This document shows positions 25,725-35,404 of a stretch of DNA of 64,000 nucleotides, one piece after another. The stretch covers positions 157,693 to 221,692 of the forward strand of contig NZ_RJPT01000001.1 of the NCBI RefSeq assembly GCF_003943515.1, in the 5' to 3' direction. The translations under genes were made by a program, and so were the position numbers. Under the pieces are notes generated by a model that ran no database searches, was not told the origin of the DNA, and saw only the letters and a list, made by a program, of their open reading frames with translations. Origin of the DNA: Streptococcus cristatus (lineage in GTDB: Bacteria > Bacillota > Bacilli > Lactobacillales > Streptococcaceae). The first letter of the stretch is position 1. Each line of letters opens with the position of its first letter.

Positions 25725-26414
25725 TTAAATTGAGAAGAATTGGCCTAGGAGATAGGTGACAGTCATGGTCAAAAGTCCGATAGTGAGGTTACGGATCATG
25801 GCATTTTTAATGGGTGCCTGTCCTAATTTTGCGCTGGTATAGCCGGTTCCCAAGAGGGAAAGAGCTACAACAAGGACGGTCGCTGGAATCCTATAGGCAG
25901 CCGGAAGCAGAACGATGGTCAGCATAGGGAAAATTGCACCTATGGCAAAGGCTAGAAAGCTGGATATGGCTGCGTGCCAAGGATTGGTGAACTCTTCGAC
26001 CTCAATGCCGTACTTTTCCTCTACCAAGGCCTTGAGCGGATCCTGCAAGAAGGCGCGATTGGTCAAGAGTTGGGCAGAAGTCTCGCACTCACCATTTTGG
26101 ACGTAGGAGGCGTAGAGGGACTGTCTAGCAATATCGGGATTCTTTTCCAAGAGTTCTCGCTCTCTAGCCACTGCAGCCTCCTCAGTGTCCTTCTGAGTGG
26201 AGACGGATACGTACTCCCCGCCTGCCATAGAAAAGGCACCGGCAAAGACAGCAGCCAGACCAGATAGAAAGATAATCCAAACATCTTCCGTCGCACTGGC
26301 CACCCCGATGACCACCCCTGCGATAGAAATAATACCGTCGTTGGCCCCCAAAACCCCAGCCCGCAAAATATTCAGGCGTCCACTAAAATTTTTGTCAATC
26401 TTATGTTCTTCCAT
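25725..26414 (-). CDS. VIT1/CCC1-family iron or manganese transporter
   Basis: 229 residues with five predicted membrane helices. RAGVLGANDGIISIAGVVIGVASA is the family's first helix with the conserved N-D pair; helix 2 (GLAAVFAGAFSMAGGEYVSVSTQKD) carries the SMAxGEYxS motif, and the cytoplasmic Glu-rich segment (EEAAVARERELLEKNP) is the metal-sampling domain. Members move Fe2+ or Mn2+ out of the cytoplasm, so metal detoxification is likely. A perfect Per box 28 nt upstream of the start codon predicts PerR/Fur-type control. Weak purine-rich ribosome-binding site. Confidence 0.9.
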   Translation of the reverse strand: MEEHKIDKNFSGRLNILRAGVLGANDGIISIAGVVIGVASATEDVWIIFLSGLAAVFAGAFSMAGGEYVSVSTQKDTEEAAVARERELLEKNPDIARQSLYASYVQNGECETSAQLLTNRAFLQDPLKALVEEKYGIEVEEFTNPWHAAISSFLAFAIGAIFPMLTIVLLPAAYRIPATVLVVALSLLGTGYTSAKLGQAPIKNAMIRNLTIGLLTMTVTYLLGQFFSI

Positions 26415-26436
26415 TCTGAAACTTTTCTCTTTTCTT

Positions 26437-26461
26437 TTTATTTATAATCATTATAAATAAA
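26437..26461 (-). promoter_or_regulatory. Per box upstream of the VIT-family gene
   Basis: TTATAATCATTATAA at 26442-26456 equals the Per box consensus TTATAATNATTATAA at every position. It sits in a 25-bp perfect palindrome (26437-26461) that also contains -10-like TATAAT sequences, so a bound repressor would block the promoter. Confidence 0.8.
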
Positions 26462-26531
26462 GAGAATGAGGATAGCAAGTGAAAGTAGGAAAATGAGAAA
26501 AGTCCGACGATTTAAGAGAAGAAAGTCACTG

Positions 26532-26563
26532 AAAAAAGGAGCCGTTTTGAATGACTCCTTTCT
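26532..26563 (-). terminator. Intrinsic terminator of leuS
   Basis: On the minus strand AAAGGAGT pairs with GCTCCTTT, followed by TTT, about 30 nt after the leuS stop. Confidence 0.75.
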
Positions 26564-26594
26564 TTATCATCACTATAATGCTGTAGCAAACTGA

Positions 26595-29102
26595 TTATTT
26601 CACCACGATATTAACTAATTTATTCGGCACGCTAATGACTTTGACGATTTCTTTGCCGGCAATTTCAGATTTAATTTTCTCATCTGCCAGAGCGATTTCT
26701 TGCAGTTCCTCACAGCTCAGGTCTTTGGCTACGACTAGCTTAGCACGAACTTTACCCTTGATTTGAACTACGATTTCGACCTCTGCTTCGACCAGTTTAC
26801 TTTCGTCATAAGTTGGCCAAGCTACATAGGAGATGCTCTCGTCTGTTTGGGCAACTGCCTGCCAGAGTTCTTCAGCCAAGTGCGGTGCAAAAGGCGCCAG
26901 CAATTGGATAAAGCCTTTGGCATATTCGACATAGAGCTTTTCTTCCTTGTTAGCAGCATTGACAAAGATCATGAGTTGAGCAATAGCTGTGTTAAACTTG
27001 AGCTCTTCAATCTGGTCTGTGACAGCCTTGACTGTTTCGTTGTATACCTTGTCCAATGCTCCGCTATTTTCAGTGACCAGCTCCTTAGAGTTAAGGAGAC
27101 GATAGACCCGATCTAGGAACTTGCGGCTGCCTTCCAGACCTTCCTCGCTCCAAGCGATGGATGCATCCAACGGTCCCATGAACATTTCATAGACACGAAG
27201 GGTATCGGCACCGTATTGCTCCACCACATCGTCTGGGTTGACCACATTCTTCAGAGACTTAGACATCTTGGCAGGCGCCTGCTCCAGTTCTTCACCCGTT
27301 TCGATGTTGAAGAAAGAACCATCGCGTTTTTCCACCTTGTCTGTCGCTACTAGAGCACCGCGGTGGTCACGGTAGCTAGTCCCCAAGATCATTCCTTGGT
27401 TAAAGAGTTTTTGGAAAGGTTCTTTGGTCGGAACCACTCCAAGATCATAAAGGAATTTATGCCAGAAGCGAGCGTAGAGGAGGTGGAGCACGGCATGCTC
27501 CGCGCCACCGATGTAAATATCAACTGGCAGCCAAGCCTTGAGCAGCTCTTCGTCTGCTAATTTCTCATTGTTGTGAGGGTCAATGTAACGCAGGTAATAC
27601 CAGCTAGAACCTGCCCATTGAGGCATGGTGTTTGTTTCACGACGACCTTTGACACCGTCTTCGCGAGTCACTTCCAGCCAGTCAGTCAGATTGGCCAGAG
27701 GGCTTTCACCAGTACCAGAAGGACGGATATCCTTGGTTACAGGCAGGACGAGTGGTAGTTCATTTTCAGGGACAGCCGTTGAAGTGCCATCTTCCCAATG
27801 AATGATTGGAATCGGCTCGCCCCAGTAGCGCTGACGGCTAAAGAGCCAGTCGCGCAGACGATAAGTGACTTTTTCATTTCCGACACCTTCTGCTTCCAGC
27901 CAAGCAACCATCTTGTCAATAGCGGCAGCCTTGTCCAAACCATCTAGGAAACCAGAGTTAATATGCAGACCATCTTCTGTGTAAGCAGCCTCAGCAACAT
28001 TGCCACCCTCTAGAACCGGAATAATTTCCAAGTTAAACTGCTTAGCAAACTCCCAGTCGCGCTCGTCGTGTGCAGGAACAGCCATGATGGCACCAGTTCC
28101 GTAGCTTGCAAGCACATAGTCGGCAATCCAGATTGGGATTTCCTTGCCATTGACAGGATTGATGGCATAAGCTCCTGTCCAGACACCGGTCTTCTCCTTA
28201 GCCAAATCAGTCCGAGCCAGGTCGGATTTGAGGCTGGCTGCATGTTTGTAGTCTGCTACTGCTTGGGCTTGCTCTGCACTTGTAATGGCATCGACGAGAG
28301 CATGCTCCGGAGCCAAAACAGCATAGGTCGCACCAAAAAGAGTGTCCGGACGAGTCGTGAAGACGGTGAAGTCTTTGTCTGTGTCCTTAATCTTGAAGGT
28401 TACATTGGCACCGGTTGATTTACCGATCCAGTTGCGCTGCATGTCCTTGATAGACTCAGGCCAGTCCAGCTCCTCCAAGTCATTGAGCAAACGCTCTGCA
28501 TAGGCTGTGATTTTCAGCATCCACTGACGCATAGGCTTGCGGACGACTGGATAACCACCGCGCTCAGAAGTGCCGTCTGGCAGGACTTCCTCATTGGCAA
28601 TAGCCGTTCCCAGCTCTTCAACCCAGTTTACTGGCACTTCAGCTTCATAAGCCAAGCCTTTTTCGTAGAGCTTGGTGAAAATCCACTGGGTCCACTTGTA
28701 GTAGTTAGGATCAGTGGTGTTGACTTCCCGATCCCAGTCGTAAGAAAAACCAAGCGCATTGATTTGGCGTTTGAAGTTGGCGATGTTTTCTGCTGTAAAG
28801 TCAGCCGGGTCATTCCCTGTATCCATAGCGTACTGCTCGGCTGGCAGACCAAAGGCATCCCAACCCATTGGGTGAAGGACATTGTAGCCTTGCGCGCGCT
28901 TGTAGCGGCTGAGGATATCCGTCGCCGTGTAGCCTTCAGGGTGTCCTACGTGCAGACCAGCTCCTGATGGATAAGGAAACATATCCAGCGCATAAAAGTT
29001 AGGCTTGTCTTTGTCCGTACCTGTCTTGAATGTATGGTGCTCAGCCCAGTATTTCTGCCACTTGGGCTCGATTTCTTTGTGATTGTAAGTTGCCATAATC
29101 AT
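26595..29102 (-). CDS. leuS: Leucyl-tRNA synthetase
   Basis: 835 residues; charges tRNA-Leu. Class Ia motifs: HVGH within [19 protein letters not shown] (HIGH equivalent) and KMSKS in [12 protein letters not shown]. The CP1 editing domain is present ([19 protein letters not shown]). The N-terminus reads [19 protein letters not shown] is 5 nt from the first ATG (29102) and 11 nt from the second (29096), so either start is possible. An extended -10 (TGGTATAAT, plus coordinates 29148-29153) leaves a ~45-nt leader, too short for a T-box. Confidence 0.97.
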   Translation of the reverse strand: MIMATYNHKEIEPKWQKYWAEHHTFKTGTDKDKPNFYALDMFPYPSGAGLHVGHPEGYTATDILSRYKRAQGYNVLHPMGWDAFGLPAEQYAMDTGNDPADFTAENIANFKRQINALGFSYDWDREVNTTDPNYYKWTQWIFTKLYEKGLAYEAEVPVNWVEELGTAIANEEVLPDGTSERGGYPVVRKPMRQWMLKITAYAERLLNDLEELDWPESIKDMQRNWIGKSTGANVTFKIKDTDKDFTVFTTRPDTLFGATYAVLAPEHALVDAITSAEQAQAVADYKHAASLKSDLARTDLAKEKTGVWTGAYAINPVNGKEIPIWIADYVLASYGTGAIMAVPAHDERDWEFAKQFNLEIIPVLEGGNVAEAAYTEDGLHINSGFLDGLDKAAAIDKMVAWLEAEGVGNEKVTYRLRDWLFSRQRYWGEPIPIIHWEDGTSTAVPENELPLVLPVTKDIRPSGTGESPLANLTDWLEVTREDGVKGRRETNTMPQWAGSSWYYLRYIDPHNNEKLADEELLKAWLPVDIYIGGAEHAVLHLLYARFWHKFLYDLGVVPTKEPFQKLFNQGMILGTSYRDHRGALVATDKVEKRDGSFFNIETGEELEQAPAKMSKSLKNVVNPDDVVEQYGADTLRVYEMFMGPLDASIAWSEEGLEGSRKFLDRVYRLLNSKELVTENSGALDKVYNETVKAVTDQIEELKFNTAIAQLMIFVNAANKEEKLYVEYAKGFIQLLAPFAPHLAEELWQAVAQTDESISYVAWPTYDESKLVEAEVEIVVQIKGKVRAKLVVAKDLSCEELQEIALADEKIKSEIAGKEIVKVISVPNKLVNIVVK

Positions 29103-29147
29103 TTACTCTCCAACGATCTTTTCTGTGTTCTAGACACGTTTCTATCT

Positions 29148-29156
29148 ATTATACCA
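29148..29156 (-). promoter_or_regulatory. leuS extended -10 box
   Basis: Minus-strand TGGTATAAT; the -35 region is weak, as is common with extended -10 promoters. Confidence 0.6.
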
Positions 29157-29218
29157 TTTTCAAGGGATTTTGAAAGTAACCGACGAAGGAGAATGAAGAA
29201 AATCTTTGCGGCTTGGCC

Positions 29219-29246
29219 TTGACTTATTTTTAAAAATAGATAGAAT
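29219..29246 (+). promoter_or_regulatory. Promoter of the potassium-channel gene
   Basis: TTGACT (29219-29224), 16-bp spacer, TAGAAT (29241-29246). Confidence 0.6.
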
Positions 29247-29276
29247 GAAAGCAAGTTTAAAAAAGTGAGGTTGAGG

Positions 29277-29978
29277 ATGACAAGAAAGATTTTATTTCAG
29301 ATTATTGAGCCCCATCAAAAGGAAAATGCGATTGAAAAAGCCTATGATGTGCTTATGTTCCTGACTATTATTGTCAGCCTGATCCCCCTGACCACCAAGA
29401 GTCACACAGGAATCTTCATGTGGTCGGATTTTGTGTCAACGATTATTTTTATTATTGACTATATCCTTCGGCTTGTAACGGCCGATTATAAATTGGAAAA
29501 GGGGAAGTTTTCTTTTTTCCTCTATCCATTTACCTTTCTGGCGCTGGCTGACTTGCTCTGCATTTTGCCATCCCTCTTTTTGTTGAATAATAGTTTGCGG
29601 CTCTTTAAGATTTTGCGCATGCTTCGGATCTTGCGCGTCTTCAAGTTTATTCGCTATTCTAAAAATATCCAAATATTGACCAATGTCTTAAAAAAGCAGA
29701 AGGAGAGTTTGATGATCGTGAGTCTTTTGGCTCTCGGCTATATCTTCATCTCTGCCCTTATCATTTTTAATGTCGAGCCTAGCACATTTCCTAATTTTTT
29801 TGACGCCCTCTACTGGGCAACCATCTCCCTGACGACGGTTGGTTATGGTGATATTTACGCAGTTTCAACGACTGGAAAAATTATTACCATGATTTCTTCC
29901 TTTTTAGGAATCGCCATTGTGGCTCTACCTGCCGGTATCATCACGGCCGGCTATATGAAAGAAATCAAAGAACTATAA
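29277..29978 (+). CDS. Voltage-gated-type potassium channel (6-TM)
   Basis: 233 residues. Helices S1-S3 span ~22-105; S4 is arginine-rich (RLFKILRMLRILRVFKFIR), the voltage-sensor pattern; S5 is IVSLLALGYIFISALIIF; the pore loop ATISLTTVGYGD carries the K+ selectivity filter; S6 closes the protein. No cytoplasmic RCK or cyclic-nucleotide domain follows. A GTG at 29265 is in frame, but GAGG at 29267-29270 is spaced for the ATG at 29277. Single-gene unit ending in a terminator shared with pepO. Confidence 0.9.
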   Translation: MTRKILFQIIEPHQKENAIEKAYDVLMFLTIIVSLIPLTTKSHTGIFMWSDFVSTIIFIIDYILRLVTADYKLEKGKFSFFLYPFTFLALADLLCILPSLFLLNNSLRLFKILRMLRILRVFKFIRYSKNIQILTNVLKKQKESLMIVSLLALGYIFISALIIFNVEPSTFPNFFDALYWATISLTTVGYGDIYAVSTTGKIITMISSFLGIAIVALPAGIITAGYMKEIKEL

Positions 29979-29979
29979 A

Positions 29980-30024
29980 AACCTGTTCGGGAAGGCTCTA
30001 ATGGCCTTCCTGAGCAGGTTTTTT
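29980..30024. terminator. Bidirectional terminator between the channel gene and pepO
   Basis: AAAACCTG-TTC-GGGAAGGC pairs with GGCCTTCCTGAGCAGGTTTT, with A and T runs on the outer sides. Confidence 0.85.
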
Positions 30025-30050
30025 GTTTAATTAAATATTATTGAAGTCCT

Positions 30051-31943
30051 TTACCAAATCACTACGCGCTCTTCTGGGCTGCGCCACATGCCGTCTCCCT
30101 CTTGGACATCAAAGGTCGTAAAGAAGTCGTCAAAGTTAGGTAGCTGGACATTGGTCCGAAGTTTAGCGGGCGCATGGACATCGACGCTGGCTAAGAGCTT
30201 CATGTACTCTTCGCGTCCCTTCATCCGCCAGATGCGGGCAAAGTTGGTGAAGAATTCCTCCGCAGAGAAGTCCGCTTCTTTCTTGGCTGCTTCGAGAGCC
30301 GCTGCAATACCGCCCAAGTCCGCTACGTTTTCTGAAACGGTCAGCTTGCCATTGACCTTGGCGCCGTAGGAATCTAGACCTTCGAACTGGTCAATGACTT
30401 TCTGAGTCCGCTCAGTAAAGGCTTGGTAGTCATGCTCTGTCCACCAGTTGTTGAGGCTGCCGTTTTCATCAAAGGAAGCGCCGTTGGTATCAAAGGCATG
30501 GGAAATCTCATGGGCAATAACCGCACCGATACCGCCATAATTGGCTGAAGAAGACTGGTGCAGGTCATAGAAAGGTGCCTGCAGGATAGCCGCTGGAAAG
30601 ACAATCAGGTTTTTCTGAGGATTGTAGTAGGCATTGACCATATGGGCTGGCATTCCCCATTCTTTGTAATCCACTGGCTGGTTCCACTTGCTCCAACCAT
30701 ACTTAATTTCCACTTGTCGCAGTTTTTGGGCATTTTCGAAGAGGCTGAGATTTTCGTCCACAATTTTGTCTGCATAGCGCTCAGGCAGCTCCTCTGGGTA
30801 GCCGATATAAGGCTTGATGACATTGAGTTTTACAATGGCCTTGTCCCGAGTTTCTGGTGTTAGCCAGTCATTGCTTGCGAGGCGTTCTTTGTAGACTTGG
30901 ATCATCTTGGCTACCTTCTGCTCCACATCGGCCTTGGCTTCAGGGGAGAATTTTTGTCCAGCATACCAGAGTCCGATGGCTTGATTGAAAGGCGCTTGAG
31001 CTAGGTAAAAGGCAGCTTTTTTCTTGTCTTGAGCTTGAGGTGTTCCAGATAGGGCGCGACGATAAGCACCTGCTAGGATACGGATTTCGTCAGTCAAGTA
31101 GGCTTCAGCTGATGCGATAGCGTTAAAGATAAGCACGGCCTTGAGCAGGGGCCAAGTCTCTTCGCAGTAGAATTGGTCGGCAGCCTGCCAGAAACGCTCC
31201 TCTGGTACGATAATCTGGTCAGGAATTTGCCCGATGAGTTGGGTGAAGATGGCATCTAAAGGTAGATTCGGTGCTAAGGTCTTGAAGTCTCCCCACTTGT
31301 AAGGGTGGTAAAGCTTGGCATATTCTGAACTTTCCTCACGTGACAGAACGACTTTAGCAATTCGAGCATCCAGTTCTAAAACCTTATCCAGCAAATCTTG
31401 GATTTCTTCTGCTGAAAATTCGAATTTTTGCAGCAAAGCTTCGGAAGACTCACGCCATTTTTTCAAGAGCTTGTCCTTTTGAGGATGCCCATTGGCATAG
31501 TAGGTTGTGTCTGGGAGAATAGTACCTGGTGCATCTGCCCAAAGGACATTGATACGGGCGTCCATAAAGTCAGGCGCTACACCAAAAGGAAAGAAATTGG
31601 GCTTGCCAGCCAGCTCAAACTCGGCAATCTTTGTGGTAAATTCTGCAAAGGAGTTGAGTGCTTGGTATTCCGCAATCAAAGGCAAAACAGGCTTGGTACC
31701 GAGTTCTTCCCGTTTGTCATAGTCAGCTGTTAAACGATGGTACTTGATAAAGTTTTGCAAAATAGCATCATCAGGAACTTCCTCACCCCGCAGCCATTGA
31801 TCAGTAGTGGAGAGCATCAGCTTTTCAATCTCATCTGACAGATCTGTAAAACCACCAGTTACGGGCTTATCATCTGGGATAACCGCTGTTTTGGCCCATT
31901 CACCATTAATGGCATCATAAAAATCATCTTGTAAACGTGTCAT
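30051..31943 (-). CDS. pepO: Endopeptidase O (M13 neprilysin-type metallopeptidase)
   Basis: 631 residues, the size of streptococcal PepO. Zinc motif HEISH in VIAHEISHAFDTNGASFD, then ENVADLGGIAAALEA with the third ligand Glu, and a conserved C-terminal DVQEGDGMW. No signal peptide, yet pneumococcal PepO is also found at the cell surface. It cleaves short peptides; in the pneumococcus it binds host plasminogen and fibronectin. The start is set at 31943 because homologues begin MTRxQDDFYDAINGEW. An in-frame TTG at 31982 has a far better ribosome-binding site (AAAAGGAG, 6-nt spacing) and would add 13 residues. Divergent from the Mn transporter operon. Confidence 0.93.
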   Translation of the reverse strand: MTRLQDDFYDAINGEWAKTAVIPDDKPVTGGFTDLSDEIEKLMLSTTDQWLRGEEVPDDAILQNFIKYHRLTADYDKREELGTKPVLPLIAEYQALNSFAEFTTKIAEFELAGKPNFFPFGVAPDFMDARINVLWADAPGTILPDTTYYANGHPQKDKLLKKWRESSEALLQKFEFSAEEIQDLLDKVLELDARIAKVVLSREESSEYAKLYHPYKWGDFKTLAPNLPLDAIFTQLIGQIPDQIIVPEERFWQAADQFYCEETWPLLKAVLIFNAIASAEAYLTDEIRILAGAYRRALSGTPQAQDKKKAAFYLAQAPFNQAIGLWYAGQKFSPEAKADVEQKVAKMIQVYKERLASNDWLTPETRDKAIVKLNVIKPYIGYPEELPERYADKIVDENLSLFENAQKLRQVEIKYGWSKWNQPVDYKEWGMPAHMVNAYYNPQKNLIVFPAAILQAPFYDLHQSSSANYGGIGAVIAHEISHAFDTNGASFDENGSLNNWWTEHDYQAFTERTQKVIDQFEGLDSYGAKVNGKLTVSENVADLGGIAAALEAAKKEADFSAEEFFTNFARIWRMKGREEYMKLLASVDVHAPAKLRTNVQLPNFDDFFTTFDVQEGDGMWRSPEERVVIW

Positions 31944-32033
31944 CTTGTTCTCACTTTCATGCTTTTGATATAACCTTATCAAAATTAGCTCCTTTTTTCA
32001 AATATTTCCTATATTGATTTTAAGGATTTTTTA

Positions 32034-32071
32034 AAAATTAACTTGACTTAATTTTCATTTTAATGTATATT
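32034..32071 (+). promoter_or_regulatory. Promoter of the Mn transporter operon with a DtxR/MntR-type operator
   Basis: AAAATTAA (32034-32041) and TTAATTTT (32048-32055) form a palindrome around CTTGAC. It covers the -35 TTGACT (32043-32048); -10 TATATT lies at 32066-32071, spacer 17. This matches the recognition pattern described for ScaR/SloR/PsaR, the Mn-responsive repressors of streptococci. Confidence 0.85.
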
Positions 32072-32091
32072 AAAACAAAAGAGGTGTAACA

Positions 32092-32811
32092 ATGATTGAA
32101 ATGAAAAGTTTAAGTGTCCGTTATCAAGGACAGCTGGCCTTAGAAGCAACTTCTTTAACAATAAAAGGACCGACTATCACAGGGATTATCGGACCAAACG
32201 GGGCTGGAAAGTCAACTCTCATAAAAGGTATGTTAGGAATTGTTGAGAGTGAGGGGCAGACCTTTCTAGATAGAAAACCCATGAAGCAAGAATTAAGCAA
32301 GATTGCTTATGTAGAGCAAAAAATTCACATTGACTATAATTTTCCTATCAAGGTCAAGGAGTGTGTGTCTCTGGGCTTGTATCCTAAGATCAAGCTCTTT
32401 CAACGCCTCAAAGCGTCTGACTGGGAAAAGGTTGCTCGGGCTTTGAAAATCGTTGGTTTAGAAGATTTTGCTGAGCGGCAGATTAGCCAGTTGTCTGGCG
32501 GGCAATTTCAACGGGTCTTGATTGCCCGTTGCTTGGTTCAGGAGGCGGACTATATTTTCCTAGATGAGCCTTTTGTTGGGATTGACTCGGTCAGCGAAGA
32601 GATTATCATGGCGACCCTCCGTCAGCTAAGAAAAGACGGGAAGACGATTTTGATTGTCCACCATGACTTGGGCAAGGTGGTCGCTTATTTTGATCAGGTC
32701 TTACTACTTAACAAAAAAGTCGTCGCTTTCGGATCAACCGAGAGTACCTTCACCAAAGAAAATATGCAGAAGACCTACGGCTCTCAGCTCTTTATGAATG
32801 GAGGTGCCTAG
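32092..32811 (+). CDS. psaB: Manganese ABC transporter ATP-binding protein (PsaB/ScaC type)
   Basis: 239 residues. Walker [11 protein letters not shown], signature LSGGQFQR, Walker [13 protein letters not shown] and H-loop IVHHDLG. ATPase of the Mn2+ (and possibly Fe2+) importer. First gene of the operon, after a palindromic operator and GAGGTG ribosome-binding site. Gene names differ between species (psaB, scaC, ssa); assignment rests on the downstream lipoprotein and tpx. Confidence 0.95.
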   Translation: MIEMKSLSVRYQGQLALEATSLTIKGPTITGIIGPNGAGKSTLIKGMLGIVESEGQTFLDRKPMKQELSKIAYVEQKIHIDYNFPIKVKECVSLGLYPKIKLFQRLKASDWEKVARALKIVGLEDFAERQISQLSGGQFQRVLIARCLVQEADYIFLDEPFVGIDSVSEEIIMATLRQLRKDGKTILIVHHDLGKVVAYFDQVLLLNKKVVAFGSTESTFTKENMQKTYGSQLFMNGGA

Positions 32812-32812
32812 G

Positions 32813-33649
32813 ATGATTCAGGAATTTATTCAAGGTTTACATGACTTTCATTTCCTGCAAAATGCTTTGATTACAGCCATTGTGATTGGAGTGGTGGCCG
32901 GTGCCGTTGGATGCTTTATCATTCTGCGGGGCATGTCACTCATGGGGGATGCCATCTCTCACGCGGTGCTGCCCGGTGTGGCCCTGTCTTATATTTTGGG
33001 GATTAATTTCTTCATCGGTGCCATTACCTTTGGTTTACTAGCTTCTATTATTATCACTTACATCAAGGGCAATTCTATTATCAAAAGTGACACGGCTATC
33101 GGGATTACTTTTTCTTCCTTCTTGGCTCTGGGGATCATTTTGATTAGCGTTGCCAAGAGTTCGACCGACCTCTTCCATATTCTCTTTGGGAATATCTTGG
33201 CGGTACAAGACCTTGATATGTGGATTAGTATTGGCGTGGGTATTTTGGTGCTGCTGGTCATCACTATTTTCTTCAAGCAGCTTTTGCTGACCTCCTTTGA
33301 CCCGCTCTTAGCCCAAGCTATGGGAATGAAGGTGAATTTTTACCACTATTTACTGATGATTCTCTTGACTCTGGTTTCTGTCACAGCTATGCAAAGTGTC
33401 GGAACGATTCTGATTGTGGCCATGCTGATTACACCAGCTGCGACAGCCTATCTCTATGCCAAGAGTCTCAAGACCATGATTTTATTGTCATCTGCCTTGG
33501 GGGCTGGTGCATCTGTTTTAGGTCTCTTCATCGGTTATAGTTTTAATGTTGCAGCAGGTTCGAGTATCGTTCTAACCTCTGCCCTGATCTTTTTGGTTTC
33601 ATTTTTTATCGCACCAAAACAGCGGTATTTAAAAAGAAAAGTAAAATAA
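32813..33649 (+). CDS. psaC: Manganese ABC transporter permease (PsaC/ScaB type)
   Basis: 278 residues, 8-9 membrane helices; ABC-3 family permease. FIILRGMSLMGDAISHAVLPGVALSY is the family signature. A frame from 32798 overlaps the ATPase gene, but GGAGG at 32800-32804 is spaced for the ATG at 32813, one base after the psaB stop. Forms the membrane channel with PsaB. Confidence 0.95.
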   Translation: MIQEFIQGLHDFHFLQNALITAIVIGVVAGAVGCFIILRGMSLMGDAISHAVLPGVALSYILGINFFIGAITFGLLASIIITYIKGNSIIKSDTAIGITFSSFLALGIILISVAKSSTDLFHILFGNILAVQDLDMWISIGVGILVLLVITIFFKQLLLTSFDPLLAQAMGMKVNFYHYLLMILLTLVSVTAMQSVGTILIVAMLITPAATAYLYAKSLKTMILLSSALGAGASVLGLFIGYSFNVAAGSSIVLTSALIFLVSFFIAPKQRYLKRKVK

Positions 33650-33670
33650 TATATTTATGGAGGATTTCCA

Positions 33671-34603
33671 ATGAAAAAATGTCGTTTCTTAGTTCTGCTT
33701 TTGCTGGCTTTTGTCGGCCTAGCAGCCTGCTCTAGTCAAAAAAGCAGTACCGAGACTGGTTCTTCAAAATTGAATGTTGTTGCAACCAACTCGATTATTG
33801 CGGATATTACAAAGAATATCGCTGGCGATAAGATCAATTTGCACAGTATCGTACCTGTCGGCCAAGACCCACATGAATACGAGCCTCTGCCTGAAGATGT
33901 CAAAAAGACTTCCCAAGCGGATCTGATCTTCTACAATGGGATCAACCTTGAAACAGGTGGTAATGCTTGGTTCACAAAATTAGTAGAAAATGCTAAGAAG
34001 AAGGAAAACAAGGACTATTATGCTGTCAGCGAAGGCGTGGACGTGATTTACTTGGAAGGCCAAAGTGAAAAAGGGAAAGAAGACCCACATGCTTGGCTCA
34101 ACTTGGAAAATGGTATCATCTATGCTCAAAACATTGCCAAGCGCTTGAGCGAAAAAGACCCAGCTAACAAAGAAACTTACGAGAAAAATCTTAAAGCTTA
34201 TGTGGAAAAACTAAGCGCTTTGGACAAGGAAGCTAAAGAGAAGTTCAACAACATTCCTGAAGAAAAGAAAATGATTGTAACCAGCGAAGGTTGCTTCAAA
34301 TACTTCTCTAAGGCCTACAATGTGCCATCTGCCTACATTTGGGAAATCAACACTGAAGAAGAAGGGACTCCAGACCAAATTAAAACCTTGGTTGAAAAAC
34401 TACGCAAGACCAAAGTGCCATCTCTCTTTGTCGAATCCAGTGTAGACGACCGTCCGATGAAGACCGTTTCTAAAGACACCAACATTCCAATCTACGCTAA
34501 AATCTTTACTGACTCAATCGCTGATAAAGGCGAAGAGGGTGATAGCTACTACAGCATGATGAAATACAACTTAGAAAAGATCGCAGAAGGTCTGTCTAAA
34601 TAA
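33671..34603 (+). CDS. psaA: Manganese-binding lipoprotein (PsaA/ScaA/SsaB family)
   Basis: 310 residues. Lipobox LAAC with Cys at residue 20, so lipid-anchored outside the membrane. Cluster A-1 (ZnuA/TroA) fold with the metal ligands in DPHEYEP (His ~68), EDPHAWLN (His ~140), INTEEEGTP (Glu ~206) and FTDSIAD (Asp ~281), the set used for Mn2+ in PsaA. In S. sanguinis the equivalent (SsaB) is a virulence factor in endocarditis models. Followed by a terminator, so tpx is partly uncoupled. Confidence 0.96.
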   Translation: MKKCRFLVLLLLAFVGLAACSSQKSSTETGSSKLNVVATNSIIADITKNIAGDKINLHSIVPVGQDPHEYEPLPEDVKKTSQADLIFYNGINLETGGNAWFTKLVENAKKKENKDYYAVSEGVDVIYLEGQSEKGKEDPHAWLNLENGIIYAQNIAKRLSEKDPANKETYEKNLKAYVEKLSALDKEAKEKFNNIPEEKKMIVTSEGCFKYFSKAYNVPSAYIWEINTEEEGTPDQIKTLVEKLRKTKVPSLFVESSVDDRPMKTVSKDTNIPIYAKIFTDSIADKGEEGDSYYSMMKYNLEKIAEGLSK

Positions 34604-34613
34604 TAATAATAAT

Positions 34614-34648
34614 AAGAGGTTGGGAAGATAAAATCCTAACCTCTTTAT
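34614..34648 (+). terminator. Terminator after psaA
   Basis: AGAGGTTGGGA pairs with TCCTAACCTCT across an 8-nt loop and is followed by TTATTT. Confidence 0.75.
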
Positions 34649-34760
34649 TTCTGAAGGACAAGCTTTATATGGAGTCGCTCTCAAATTTTCGGTCAAATTA
34701 TTCGAAAAAAATTACTATTCGCAGTACAATGGAGCTATCAAACATGAATGGAGACTTCCT

Positions 34761-35252
34761 ATGACAACTTTTCTCGGAAATCCCGTAACCTTTACGGGCC
34801 AACAACTGCAAGTCGGCGACACAGCCCACGATTTTAGCCTAACAGCTACTGACCTTTCAAAGAAAACTTTGGCTGACTTTGCTGGTAAAAAGAAAGTCCT
34901 CAGCATCGTACCGTCTATCGATACTGGTGTCTGCTCAACTCAGACTCGTCGTTTCAATCAAGAACTCTCTGACTTGGATAATACCGTTGTTATCACGATT
35001 TCAGTTGACTTGCCTTTCGCCCAAGGCAAATGGTGTGCTGCTGAAGGCATCGAAAATGCTGTCATGCTATCAGACTACTTTGACCATTCTTTTGGTCGCG
35101 ACTATGCCGTCCTCATCAATGAATGGCACCTTTTAGCCCGCGCAGTTCTAGTTCTGGATGAAGATAACACTGTGACCTACGCTGAATATGTGGACAACAT
35201 CAATACCGAGCCAGATTATGATGCAGCCATTGCTGCAGTCAAAAGTCTGTAA
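34761..35252 (+). CDS. tpx: Thiol peroxidase
   Basis: 163 residues; atypical 2-Cys peroxiredoxin reducing H2O2 and organic peroxides with thioredoxin. Peroxidatic Cys58 lies in [15 protein letters not shown] and resolving Cys92 in [11 protein letters not shown], the expected spacing. [17 protein letters not shown] is the typical start. Conserved partner of the Mn transporter (psaD in pneumococcus), fitting peroxide defence in an H2O2-producing oral streptococcus. A TACAAT box near 34723 may give it its own promoter. Confidence 0.95.
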   Translation: MTTFLGNPVTFTGQQLQVGDTAHDFSLTATDLSKKTLADFAGKKKVLSIVPSIDTGVCSTQTRRFNQELSDLDNTVVITISVDLPFAQGKWCAAEGIENAVMLSDYFDHSFGRDYAVLINEWHLLARAVLVLDEDNTVTYAEYVDNINTEPDYDAAIAAVKSL

Positions 35253-35340
35253 AGAATTATACTTTTCCAAAAAATGCACTTAATTCTTCATAAGAGTTGA
35301 GTGTATTTTTGTCTTCTTGACTAAAAAATTTGGAAAATAC

Positions 35341-35371
35341 AAAAAGACAAACATCAGTTTTGATATTTGTC
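35341..35371 (-). terminator. Terminator of xpaC-telA
   Basis: On the minus strand GACAAATATCA and TGATGTTTGTC form a stem followed by TTTTTG. A second inverted pair, TTTTCCAAA (~35263) and TTTGGAAAA (~35331), flanks the region on a larger scale. Confidence 0.7.
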
Positions 35372-35404
35372 TACGATTTGAAAGAGACTGGATGGCTCTT
35401 TTAC

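Noticed and set aside
29103-29147. T-box riboswitch before leuS
   Set aside because: The leader from the -10 to the start codon is only about 45 nt, and no T-box sequence or terminator is present.
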